19,805 bases of DNA. Origin: CAYWNA01 sp964459305. Its GTDB lineage: Bacteria; Planctomycetota; Planctomycetia; Pirellulales; Pirellulaceae. Below are positions 1 through 6,657 of the stretch, piece by piece. How positions within the stretch are numbered: the stretch's first letter is position 1; each line of letters begins with the position of its first letter. Under the pieces are notes generated by a model. It saw only the letters and a program-made list of their open reading frames with translations, made no database searches and had not been told where the DNA came from. The stretch is taken from assembly GCA_964459305.1 (NCBI GenBank), contig CAYWNA010000250.1, positions 1 to 19,805 on the forward strand, read 5' to 3'. Both the position numbers and the translations under genes were made by a program.

Positions 1-234
1 GGTGTAATGAGTATTCAATCCGAGCAATGCCCTGGTAGCGGGCATCAAAAACAGATGTCTGGCGACTTCGGCTACACGCGGAAAAGTGTCAATCCTGGCC
101 GCGGCCGGCATAGATCTGCGTCAATCGACAGGCAATACGTCGGGACAAGCGTGTCCCCCTCGCAATCCTCTTGTGAAGTGGCTAAAACACTGCGACTACG
201 TTTCCGTTGCTGTGTTCAGGTGGAGAGCGAAGAC

Positions 235-1209
235 ATGAAAATTGTCGTGTTAGACGGCCACACGCTCAATCCGGGCGATCTAAGCTGGGGCGACCTGGCG
301 GACTTGGGGCAGTTCGAGGTGTATGACCGAAGCACGGCCCAGCGAGTCGTCGCTCGATCGCAGGGGGCCGGTATCGTAATGACCAACAAAGTCGCGATTA
401 CGGCTGAAGCCATGGCACAGTTGCCCGATCTGCGGTACATCGGGGTTTTGGCGACGGGCTACAACATCGTGGACATCCGAGCGGCAGACGAGCGTGGGAT
501 TGTCGTCACCAACGTCCCGGCTTACGGTGCCGACTCAGTCGCGCAGATGGTCTTCGCCCACTTGCTGAATTTCACTCAGCGCGTCCGCGACCATGCCCAA
601 TCGGTACGCGATGGCGATTGGAGTTCGTGTGAGGATTTCTGCTACTGGAATTCTCCATTGGTCGAACTGTCGCTCCTGACCATGGGCATCGTCGGCTTTG
701 GAAGGATCGGCCGCGCGGTGGCTCGGATCGCGCAGTCTTTTGGGATGAAAACGATCGCGTACGATCCCTATCCACCGGAAGACCTGCCGAATGGCGTGAA
801 GATGGTTACGCTCGACGAGCTGTTCCAGGAGGCAGATGCGATAAGTCTACACTGCCCTTTGACGGACGAGACGAAACAACTCGTCAACCGTGAGCGACTC
901 GGCCAGATGAAACCGTCGGCCGTCTTGATCAACACCAGTCGGGGCCCTTTGGTCGACGAAAATGCGCTGGGCGAGGCTTTGGAGGCAGGCCGGATTGCCG
1001 GTGCGGGGCTCGACGTGCTGGACGTCGAACCCCCGCCCAGCGACCATCCGCTTTTTCACGCACCGAATGCGTTCATTACCCCGCACATCGCCTGGGCAAC
1101 TCGATCCGCTCGCCAGCGGCTGATGGGCATTGCCGTCGACAACGTGAAAGCCTTCTTGGCAGGAAACGTCCAGAACGCCGTGGGTAACGTAAAACCACCT
1201 TCGCGATGA
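235..1209 (+). CDS. D-2-hydroxyacid dehydrogenase, glycerate dehydrogenase-like
   Basis: Predicted cytoplasmic NAD(P)-dependent D-2-hydroxyacid dehydrogenase of 324 residues, the normal family length. It would interconvert a 2-oxoacid such as hydroxypyruvate or glyoxylate and its D-hydroxyacid. Visible features are the dinucleotide-binding motif GIVGFGRIGR (about residues 151-160), the INTSRGPLVDE segment with the catalytic Arg at 236, a Glu at 265, and the catalytic His in TPHIAW at 284. That is the complete Arg-Glu-His set of the family. The TPHIAWAT ending most resembles glycerate/hydroxypyruvate reductases, but the substrate cannot be fixed from sequence. The frame stays open upstream to position 7, but ATG 235 is preferred because GGAGAG lies 7 nt before it and the upstream peptide is unlike the family. 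The gene stands alone and converges on the TTCAP-repeat gene. Confidence 0.93.
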   Translation: MKIVVLDGHTLNPGDLSWGDLADLGQFEVYDRSTAQRVVARSQGAGIVMTNKVAITAEAMAQLPDLRYIGVLATGYNIVDIRAADERGIVVTNVPAYGADSVAQMVFAHLLNFTQRVRDHAQSVRDGDWSSCEDFCYWNSPLVELSLLTMGIVGFGRIGRAVARIAQSFGMKTIAYDPYPPEDLPNGVKMVTLDELFQEADAISLHCPLTDETKQLVNRERLGQMKPSAVLINTSRGPLVDENALGEALEAGRIAGAGLDVLDVEPPPSDHPLFHAPNAFITPHIAWATRSARQRLMGIAVDNVKAFLAGNVQNAVGNVKPPSR

Positions 1210-1231
1210 CGCGTCAATGCGTTGGTCAACG

Positions 1232-1265
1232 AAAAAGGCCGGGACCCGTGAGGGAGCCCCGGCCT
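1232..1265 (-). terminator. Rho-independent terminator for the TTCAP-repeat gene
   Basis: An 8-bp perfect stem (AGGCCGGG at 1236-1243 and CCCGGCCT at 1258-1265) closes a 14-nt loop. Read on the minus strand it is followed by five T residues (1232-1236 on the plus strand), the classical intrinsic terminator form. It lies about 80 nt past the stop of the minus-strand repeat gene. On the plus strand no U-tract follows, so it would stop transcription from the dehydrogenase only weakly. Confidence 0.8.
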
Positions 1266-1345
1266 GTCTACTGAATGCTTGCGACTGACGGTGAATGGAA
1301 AACGCGTCTTGCTGTTCGTTGCCAAGCCAGTTTCCGTAACCGGTG

Positions 1346-2257
1346 TTAGACCTCAGGGTCGGGAACCGGTGGGGCGAGCACCTCTGCGTCCGCTTCCACG
1401 TTCGGCGCGGCATACTCAATCATGCCTTTGACCGGTGAGCACGTCGTCGCCGGCGCGCAAGTGGTCGCCGGGCTGCAGGTCCTGACCCGACGCATACGGC
1501 CCTTGGGAGCACAAGCGGTGGCTGGGGCGCACGTTGTTTTCGGCGCGCATGTCGTTGCGGGAGCGCATGTCCGGCAACCGCGCAAAACTCGTTTCGGACC
1601 GCAGGTCGTCTTCGGTGCACACGTCGTCGCGGGTGCGCAAGTTGTTGCGGGGGCGCACTTCCGTTCGCGTAGGCCGAAGCGTCTTGGACCACAAGTTGTC
1701 TTCGGCGCGCAGGTGGTCATCGGGGCGCTGGTGGTAACCGGTGCACATGTCGTCTTCGGTGCACATGTCGTTGCGGGATCGCACTTCCTCAAGCGAAGTG
1801 GGAACCGCTTCGGACCACATGTTGTCTTCGGTGCGCATGTGGTCATGGGAGCGCATGTGGTCATGGGAGCGCTTGTGGTGACCGGTGCGCATGTCGTCTT
1901 CGGTGCGCATGTCGTCGCGGGATCGCACTTCCTCAAGCGAAGTGGGATCCGCTTTGGACCACAGGTCGTCTTTGGAGCGCAGGTAGTCATCGGGGCGCTC
2001 GTCGTAACCGGTGCGCACGTCGTCATCGGTGCGCACGTTCGGCAACGGAGCAAGGATCGCCTTGGACCACAGGTCGTCTTTGGCGCGCAGGTGGTCATTG
2101 GAGCGCTAGTGGTAACCGGTGCGCACGTCGTCTTCGGTGCGCATGTTGTCGGAGGAGCGCAAGTGGTCGACGCGCCGGCGTGTCCGGCCATGGCCTCACC
2201 GCACACCATTGCCCCCAACGCAACAAGTGACAGTGTAAGAAGGAATCGGTGTTTCAT
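1346..2257 (-). CDS. Exported Thr-Cys-Ala-Pro hexapeptide-repeat protein
   Basis: A 303-residue protein with a clear Sec signal peptide: basic MKHR, then a hydrophobic core, with likely cleavage after AMA at residue 24. Residues 31-276 are hexapeptides of the form TT[C/S][A/G]P[K/V/M/A], grouped in seven blocks of about 3-7 units. Six short Arg-rich linkers such as RFPLRLRK separate the blocks. The C-terminal 27 residues carry no repeats and are acidic and Pro-rich. Nearly every hexapeptide has one Cys, so the mature chain could form many disulfides. No enzyme domain is visible. A structural or cell-envelope role is my inference; classical work describes protein-rich, disulfide-stabilised envelopes in planctomycetes. 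Start ATG 2257 is set by the signal peptide, with a weak AAAGG about 10 nt upstream. Other frames are also open here because the 18-bp repeat lacks stops. Confidence 0.8.
   Translation of the reverse strand: MKHRFLLTLSLVALGAMVCGEAMAGHAGASTTCAPPTTCAPKTTCAPVTTSAPMTTCAPKTTCGPRRSLLRCRTCAPMTTCAPVTTSAPMTTCAPKTTCGPKRIPLRLRKCDPATTCAPKTTCAPVTTSAPMTTCAPMTTCAPKTTCGPKRFPLRLRKCDPATTCAPKTTCAPVTTSAPMTTCAPKTTCGPRRFGLRERKCAPATTCAPATTCAPKTTCGPKRVLRGCRTCAPATTCAPKTTCAPATACAPKGRMRRVRTCSPATTCAPATTCSPVKGMIEYAAPNVEADAEVLAPPVPDPEV
1430..2167 (-). repeat. Coding tandem repeat, 18-bp unit in larger blocks
   Basis: This is the DNA behind the TTCAP protein. The basic unit is 18 bp (six codons). Units are grouped with a 21-24 bp linker into higher-order modules. 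Two modules are nearly identical: a 31-nt identical core (linker plus the start of the next block) begins at 1773 and again at 1917, 144 bp or exactly 48 codons apart. One of the two modules holds one extra TTCAPM unit. Unequal recombination or replication slippage in whole-codon steps is the simplest explanation. Confidence 0.85.
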
Positions 2258-2763
2258 CGTAGATGCAACCTTTGGTAACTTGCGTTACGGATACGGAAAG
2301 GCGTCTGGACACCCAGAAACGCTTGACTTCATGCAAAATCGGCCAAAATATCCATACGGTCGCAATGTTCCACACGAAGCAGTCCGCGTTTCCCGTGGAA
2401 ACAGCGAGAATGCTTCAGGATTTGTGGGAATTTCTGAATAGGGCGACGGGCTTGCCGTGATTGCGACACCCCTTGCCGACCGCCCATGGGACGGGTTTCG
2501 GTGAGCGGATTTCACGCCCTGGGCTCCTGCGTCAGCCAATTTCAGGCTGGAAGTTGATCGCTGACCACCTGCAGGTTTCACCTTGGTCCGCCTCATTGGC
2601 CCGCGCTAGATTCCGGTGGGCGGCCATCCTGGCCACCGGAGATTCTTGAGGCGGCGCGACTCAGACGGTACACTAACCAACGACGTCGGAACAAGTTGGA
2701 GCCTAGTCGGCTTGGAACCGTGGTGTTTTTTGCTGCAGAATGATTCACAACGAGGAGATTGCC
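2258..2763. other. Intergenic region between divergent genes
   Basis: About 500 nt separate the divergent starts of the TTCAP-repeat gene and the Gfo/Idh gene, so it must contain both promoters. I see no convincing -35/-10 pair for either. Visible structure is a small inverted repeat at 2388-2402 (GTTTCC, CGT, GGAAAC) and the strong hairpin at 2612-2640 listed separately. Short open frames here have no Shine-Dalgarno sequence or coding character. Confidence 0.5.
2612..2640. repeat. Strong hairpin upstream of the Gfo/Idh gene
   Basis: The arms TCCGGT (2612-2617) and ACCGGA (2635-2640) flank an inner GGCCA/TGGCC stem (2622-2626 with 2630-2634). This gives 11 paired bases with one 4-nt bulge. 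An alternative fold pairs TCCGGTGG with CCACCGGA continuously. It lies 124 nt before ATG 2764 with no U-tract on either strand. It could be a leader hairpin or a protein-binding palindrome; no role can be assigned. Confidence 0.45.
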
Positions 2764-3771
2764 ATGAGTCGCCGTTTGTTTGTCTTGAGGGTGTTGTGCG
2801 CAGTTGCCGTGATCGGATACGTGGTGTCGGCCCCTGCGGCAGAATCGGAATCGGCCAAGAAGGTGCTCCGGGCGGGGATGATTGGGTTGACGACCTCCCA
2901 CGTGCCGGCCTTCACGGGGGCGCTAAACGATCCGAAGGCCACTGGCGATCTGGCCGATGTGGAGGTTGTGGCCGGTTTCACCGGCGGAATCGAAGACAAT
3001 CCTTCGAGTTGGGACCGCCGCGAGAAGTTCACAGAGGCGCTACGCGAGAAAGGCATCAAGATCTATGACACGATCCCTGAGATGCTGGAACACGTCGACG
3101 TCGTGTTCCTCGAGGAGGTCGACGGAAGGCCGCATCTGGAGTGGGCTCGCCCGGTGATCGAGGCCGGCAAGCCGCTGTTCATCGACAAGCCGATGGCTGG
3201 TTCGCTGGCCGATTGCATCGAGATCTTCCGTTTGGCGAAGGAAAAAAACGTTCCCTGCTTCTCCAGCTCGTCGCTCCGCTTCGGTTCAGGTTTCCAGGCG
3301 GCCCGCAGCGGCGAATCGGAGTTTGGCGAAATCAAGAGCTGTGCGGCCTGGGGCCCGATGAGTATTGAGCCGCACCACCCCGATCTGTTCTGGTACGGAA
3401 TCCATGGCTGTGAAATCCTCTTTACGATCATGGGGCCGGGCTGCAAGACGGTCACCCGTGAGGCCGAGAACAAGGTGGTAGGCGTCTGGGGCGACGGCCG
3501 CACCGGGACGTTCGAGGGCAAGAAAGGCTACGGCGCCGAGGTGGTCGGGACCAAGGGCAGCGGCAACGCGGGCAAGTACGAAGGCTACAAGCCTATGGTG
3601 GTCGAAATCTGCAAGTTTTTCAAAACCGGCAAACCGCCGGTCTCCATGGAAGAAACCCTGGAAATCTACACATTCATGGAGGCCGCCGACGAAAGCAAGC
3701 GCCAAGGCGGCAAGCCGGTTTCCATGGAGGAGGTCTTCCAGAAGGCCCAGCAAAAGCCGACTGAACAGTAG
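2764..3771 (+). CDS. Exported Gfo/Idh/MocA-family oxidoreductase-like protein
   Basis: 335 residues. The first 26 form a Sec signal peptide (MSRR, a long hydrophobic stretch, SAPAA before the predicted cut). A Rossmann-like domain follows. Its start, GMIGLTTSH (38-46), replaces the usual GxGxxG, so nucleotide binding may be altered. DKPMA (141-145) matches the family's EKP/DKP active-site loop, and YGIHGCE (211-217) matches the substrate-side motif with a likely catalytic His at 214. The family oxidises or reduces sugars and inositols with NAD(P); many members use a tightly bound cofactor, which would fit export. ATG 2764 is chosen over ATG 2740 because GAGGAG lies 6 nt before it and the signal peptide begins there. 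The gene stands alone and its end nearly meets the convergent flavoprotein gene. Confidence 0.85.
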   Translation: MSRRLFVLRVLCAVAVIGYVVSAPAAESESAKKVLRAGMIGLTTSHVPAFTGALNDPKATGDLADVEVVAGFTGGIEDNPSSWDRREKFTEALREKGIKIYDTIPEMLEHVDVVFLEEVDGRPHLEWARPVIEAGKPLFIDKPMAGSLADCIEIFRLAKEKNVPCFSSSSLRFGSGFQAARSGESEFGEIKSCAAWGPMSIEPHHPDLFWYGIHGCEILFTIMGPGCKTVTREAENKVVGVWGDGRTGTFEGKKGYGAEVVGTKGSGNAGKYEGYKPMVVEICKFFKTGKPPVSMEETLEIYTFMEAADESKRQGGKPVSMEEVFQKAQQKPTEQ

Positions 3772-3791
3772 TGAACGCTGCGGCCCCAGGC

Positions 3792-4952
3792 TCATTGATC
3801 CGCTGAATGACAGTTCGCGTCGCCACTTGGAAGCAAGTGACCGATCGGGGACACTCGCATCAGCGGAAGCAGCCAGCACAGCCTTATGGTGTCTCGGAGG
3901 CCCAGGCCTGCTGCGAAACCTCGCATCAGCGACTGTCTTGTCCATCGGAAAGTCAAGGCTTTGTACCCGAAACGCGGAAATCGATAGAACCAATTCGCGG
4001 TCCGTTGGCAGCTCAGTAAGTCGCGCTTGAGCGGGCGGAGTTGGGCGCCGTAGAGCCTTGCAGCGGACTTGCCTGTGCGAATGCTATCGCTGATTGCCTG
4101 CGCGACGATTTGGCCGCTGCGTACGGCGTTGTGAATGCCTTCGCCGAGTAGCGGATCGACAAACCCCGCGGCGTCGCCCGCCAACAAGACGCGCTGCGAA
4201 TTCGGGATGTACTTCCAACCGCCCATTCCCAAATGATGCCCTCTCATGTCGTGAAGCTGTTCCGTCCCTAACTTCGCGCCGACGTACTCGCACAGGTCCT
4301 TGCGCGTCAATGGTATCCGGGAGGACCTCGTGTAGAGCCCGACATTGATGTGATCGTCCTTTGGAAACATCCACCCATAACCGGCATCGACGATCCCGAA
4401 GTCGAAAGTCATCTTGGGAATCGACCACCCGTCGAGCGGCACGCAGGCGGTCACCGCAAAGCCTCTCTTGATGTCTGAGAAAAGCGAGCAAAGCTCCCTT
4501 ACCCGGCCGTTCGCTCCGTCAGCACCCACGACGAATCGTGCTCGTAGCGCCCCAACCGTCGTGTTTAACTCGACGTTCGATTCCTTCTCTGAAATGTCCA
4601 GCAGTTCCGGAACGACACGGAAGTCGGCTCCCGCTGCCTGCACCCTCGTCAGGCAATACTCGTCGAATTCCGAGCGGACCACCATCGCGCAAATCGGGTA
4701 GTGGCCTGGAAAAGTCACGGACCGATCTGTCCGATCTCCAACTACCAAGTCGTGGGAGACCCGCCGGATGACAGGAGCCACCGAGAATCTGAGGGACCTC
4801 AGCGTCTTGACTGTTAGCCCTCCGCCGCAGGCTTTCTTCCTGGGGAACTCGCGTCTGTCGACCAAGAGCACCGAGTGACCGTTCGATGCCAGGTCGTAGG
4901 CAGCCGCACATCCGGCAGGCCCCGCACCCACGATTATGGCGTCATAACACAT
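3792..4952 (-). CDS. Geranylgeranyl reductase-family FAD-dependent oxidoreductase
   Basis: 386 residues, typical for the family. It starts directly with the FAD-binding Rossmann motif IIVGAGPAG (6-14). It has the CGGGL motif (42-46) common in geranylgeranyl reductases, VVGADGANG (141-149), GYGWMFPK (191-198), and the second FAD motif AGDAAGFVDPLLGEGI (258-273). Members reduce isoprenoid double bonds, for example in chlorophyll side chains, menaquinone tails or archaeal lipids. In this apparently non-phototrophic context a quinone or polyprenyl substrate is more likely, but that is inference. ATG 4952 is preferred to an upstream in-frame ATG at 5030. The Rossmann strand begins immediately after 4952, and a promoter candidate overlaps the longer version. 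It converges on the Gfo/Idh gene with 20 nt between the stops. Confidence 0.9.
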   Translation of the reverse strand: MCYDAIIVGAGPAGCAAAYDLASNGHSVLLVDRREFPRKKACGGGLTVKTLRSLRFSVAPVIRRVSHDLVVGDRTDRSVTFPGHYPICAMVVRSEFDEYCLTRVQAAGADFRVVPELLDISEKESNVELNTTVGALRARFVVGADGANGRVRELCSLFSDIKRGFAVTACVPLDGWSIPKMTFDFGIVDAGYGWMFPKDDHINVGLYTRSSRIPLTRKDLCEYVGAKLGTEQLHDMRGHHLGMGGWKYIPNSQRVLLAGDAAGFVDPLLGEGIHNAVRSGQIVAQAISDSIRTGKSAARLYGAQLRPLKRDLLSCQRTANWFYRFPRFGYKALTFRWTRQSLMRGFAAGLGLRDTIRLCWLLPLMRVSPIGHLLPSGDANCHSADQ

Positions 4953-5001
4953 CACGGAAGTTGACCTGGAATACTCGGGCTGTCTTGTAGGAAGAAGCCG
5001 T

Positions 5002-5030
5002 AACATACAGCAAACGGCGACCATCGGCAA
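5002..5030 (-). promoter_or_regulatory. Candidate promoter of the flavoprotein gene
   Basis: Read on the minus strand: TTGCCG (5025-5030), a 17-nt spacer, then TATGTT (5002-5007). Each hexamer matches the housekeeping consensus at four of six bases with ideal spacing. The predicted transcript would begin about 43 nt before ATG 4952. This also argues against translation from the in-frame ATG at 5030. Confidence 0.4.
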
Positions 5031-5204
5031 AGAACTGAGTTCCCCGACAGTTGCACGATGATTTAGCCTTTTCTTCTTCGGGCAAAATGATGCCGGGCAA
5101 AACTATTTGGAGTTCACCTGTTGGTTGCAGAAAAGACGGCGAGCGGGGGCCGTCAGGCCCCTGATTTCTCGACCAAATCAAATGTTCCAAACGCCGTACT
5201 AGAA

Positions 5205-5219
5205 TTCACCAGTGGTGAA
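5205..5219. repeat. 15-bp perfect inverted repeat
   Basis: TTCACC and GGTGAA are separated by AGT. The perfect dyad lies between two divergent transcription units, a typical place for a repressor site. No regulator gene is nearby, so an operator role is speculative. Confidence 0.3.
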
Positions 5220-5366
5220 GTCCTCCGTTAGATGCACCGAGTGAGTTTTGCCACTTCAATCAGCGGGCTCACGCCCGCCGCTCGCCACGGAAATATGCAA
5301 CGTTTGACTTCCGAGAGTTTCAGCGCACTTACAATCATCGCCGTCCGCGGTCAGCCCTTGCTCTCC

Positions 5367-5396
5367 CTGGCACATCATCGGGTGGCGGTGTATAGT
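5367..5396 (+). promoter_or_regulatory. Candidate promoter of the WXG/FtsK locus
   Basis: CTGGCA (5367-5372, four of six consensus bases), an 18-nt spacer, then TATAGT (5391-5396, five of six). It would start transcription about 50 nt before the first gene of the locus. The -10 element is good and the -35 is weak. Confidence 0.35.
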
Positions 5397-5454
5397 GTCA
5401 ATATAGTCACGTCTTTGCTGTCATTGAGCTGTGAAACGGTGGAAGGAGTCTGTC

Positions 5455-5724
5455 ATGCCGCAAGCCGTAGTCGATCCTGACGAACTCCGGGAGTTTGCCC
5501 GGAACCTGAAGAAGTTCAGCAACGACTTGCGCGAACGAAGTCGATCGCTAACGAATCAATTGACCGCCCTGGGGACTACTTGGCGCGATCAAGAACACAA
5601 GAAATTCGTCGACCAATTCGAACAAGGCACGAAAATGATCGCTCGGTTTTTGGAGAGCAACGACCGGCACGTGCCCTATCTGCTTCGCAAAGCCGACTAC
5701 ATCGACGAGTACCTACAATCCTAG
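5455..5724 (+). CDS. WXG100 (ESAT-6/YukE)-like small protein
   Basis: 89 residues, predicted as two helices joined by a turn. The turn holds LGTTWRDQEHKKF (39-51), with Trp 43, Asp 45 and Phe 51. This is a WxD version of the WxG turn followed by the conserved Phe of the second helix. WXG100 proteins are about 100 residues, form helical-hairpin dimers, and are exported by type VII secretion driven by an FtsK/SpoIIIE ATPase. The downstream ATPase supports this reading. There is no signal peptide and no Cys. ATG 5455 is chosen because AAGGAG lies 6 nt before it; an in-frame ATG at 5431 has no such site. A palindromic repeat follows directly after the stop. The main doubt is whether it is exported or is a structural or chaperone subunit. 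Confidence 0.78.
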   Translation: MPQAVVDPDELREFARNLKKFSNDLRERSRSLTNQLTALGTTWRDQEHKKFVDQFEQGTKMIARFLESNDRHVPYLLRKADYIDEYLQS

Positions 5725-5784
5725 CGTGGGGCATGTTTCCGACGTGCCGCCACAACACGAGGCACGTTGGAAACGTGCGCCACG
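5725..5784. repeat. Palindromic REP/MITE-like element within the WXG/FtsK locus
   Basis: Two 24-nt arms (5725-5748 and 5761-5784) form an imperfect palindrome around a 12-nt loop. Of the 24 positions, 21 pair normally, two are G:U wobbles and one is a mismatch. The core is ACGTGCC/GGCACGT with TTTCC/GGAAA. It begins 1 nt after the stop of the first WXG-like gene, in the 104-nt gap before the next gene. The form is that of a repetitive extragenic palindrome. It could limit read-through or stabilise the upstream mRNA. Whether it recurs in this genome cannot be seen from one window. Confidence 0.7.
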
Positions 5785-5828
5785 AAATGCTCGCACGATG
5801 CATACTGTGACTTTAGGACGTATTATCG

Positions 5829-6407
5829 GTGAAGAAATCGGCCAATATCACCTCGACCGACGCTGTGCGCTTCTTCAAAGCGGCGTTAGGGCAGTATGAG
5901 GCCGATCTGCGCGATGCGATTACGCAGCTTCTGCTTGAGACGCGGCGAGCGGTGGATTGGGTGGACCACGATCGTGCGCAGTATTGGCCGCGGGCGTTCC
6001 GCAAGGCCTCGGACGCCGTGGTCGAAGCTCGGACCGCCCTGGAACGGGCCGAATCAGCGATTCGGCCCGAGGACAAGCGTTCCTGCTACGAGCAGAAGCT
6101 CGCGTTCGAGAATGCGAAACGTCGCTTGCGCACCACCGAGCAAAAGATGCGTGCCGTGCGCAAATGGCGTGTCGCAGTGAAACACGAAGCCGATGAATTC
6201 GAAGGCAGGCTGGCCAAATTGGCAAATTTTTTGGACTCGGAGTTTCCTCGCGCGATCGCGAAGTTGCATCGCATGGCCGCGGCCTTGGATAAATACACGG
6301 AAAGAATGGGCCCCACCGAAGCCGGGACCGGCAGCATCGAAACGCCCGTCGAAGCTGCCGGCGATACGGCGGCTTCCGTAGATGAACCGAAGGGGGACGA
6401 CCCGTGA
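5829..6407 (+). CDS. Helical coiled-coil protein of the WXG/FtsK locus
   Basis: 192 residues, strongly charged and almost entirely helical by composition. Residues 1 to about 155 have the Glu/Lys/Arg/Ala pattern of long coiled coils. About 35 residues of a Gly/Thr/Ala/Asp-rich, probably disordered tail follow. There is no signal peptide, membrane segment or catalytic motif. I do not recognise a family. It could be a secreted substrate larger than WXG100, a chaperone of the WXG-like proteins, or an adaptor to the coiled-coil region of the ATPase; the last two are favoured only by position. The start is GTG 5829 with AGGA 10 nt upstream. Its stop overlaps the next start by 4 nt (GTGA), implying translational coupling. 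Confidence 0.75.
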   Translation: MKKSANITSTDAVRFFKAALGQYEADLRDAITQLLLETRRAVDWVDHDRAQYWPRAFRKASDAVVEARTALERAESAIRPEDKRSCYEQKLAFENAKRRLRTTEQKMRAVRKWRVAVKHEADEFEGRLAKLANFLDSEFPRAIAKLHRMAAALDKYTERMGPTEAGTGSIETPVEAAGDTAASVDEPKGDDP

Positions 6408-6643
6408 AGTGCTGTGATTTGAATGACGCCTTTGGCCGGATTCGACGAGCCACGGCAAAGCTGAAAGAGCAATGGCGGGATGTCAACACACACTGGAATG
6501 ACAAGGCGAGCCAGGAGTTCGAAGAGAACTTTTTGCAGGCTTTGGCGCCACAGATCACGCTGGCTGCAGCCGCAGTCCACGAGCTGAGGAAGATCCTGGA
6601 CGAGGCAGAAAAGGAACTTGACGACGACCAAGTAGTCTACTGA
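6404..6643 (+). CDS. Second WXG100-like small protein
   Basis: 79 residues, all-helical, with the turn motif HWNDKASQEF (30-39). Trp 31, Asp 33 and Phe 39 match the WxD..F pattern of the first WXG-like protein in the locus. Two different small WXG-type proteins beside one FtsK-type ATPase recall the heterodimeric EsxA/EsxB pairs, so the two may pair; that is inference. Two Cys residues near the N-terminus (3 and 4) are unusual for the family. Translation starts at GTG 6404, overlapping the upstream stop by 4 nt, and the ATPase start follows 14 nt after the stop. It is shorter than most WXG100 proteins, mainly in the first helix. Confidence 0.75.
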   Translation: MKCCDLNDAFGRIRRATAKLKEQWRDVNTHWNDKASQEFEENFLQALAPQITLAAAAVHELRKILDEAEKELDDDQVVY

Positions 6644-6657
6644 GTAAGACGTTGACA

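Larger units (their letters stand above)
4953..5454. other. Intergenic region with palindromes and two promoter candidates
   Basis: About 500 nt between the divergent flavoprotein gene and the WXG/FtsK locus. It contains the minus-strand promoter candidate at 5002-5030, a GC stem GGGGCC/GGCCCC with loop GTCA (5146-5161), a perfect inverted repeat TTCACC-AGT-GGTGAA (5205-5219), a GCGGGC/GCCCGC hairpin with loop TCAC (5263-5278), and a plus-strand promoter candidate at 5367-5396. No convincing coding sequence is seen. Confidence 0.5.

Noticed and set aside
7..234. N-terminal extension of the hydroxyacid dehydrogenase
   Set aside because: The extension has no family similarity, and a good ribosome site precedes ATG 235.
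1416..2045. A 209-codon minus-strand frame rich in Asp, Met, Arg and Thr
   Set aside because: It is another frame of the same repeat array, starting inside the TTCAP gene without a ribosome site.
1430..2167. Possible CRISPR array because of the regular repeats
   Set aside because: The units are contiguous 18-mers without unique spacers, are protein-coding in frame, and have no cas genes nearby.
1422..2441. A 339-codon plus-strand open frame with a Val/Ala/His/Gly repeat, opposite the TTCAP gene
   Set aside because: The 18-bp repeat has no stop in several frames. This frame has no signal peptide or ribosome site, and only the minus-strand TTCAP frame has a signal peptide and a matching terminator.
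5368..5373. TGGCAC resembling a sigma54 -24 element
   Set aside because: No GC element is present at the required -12 distance.
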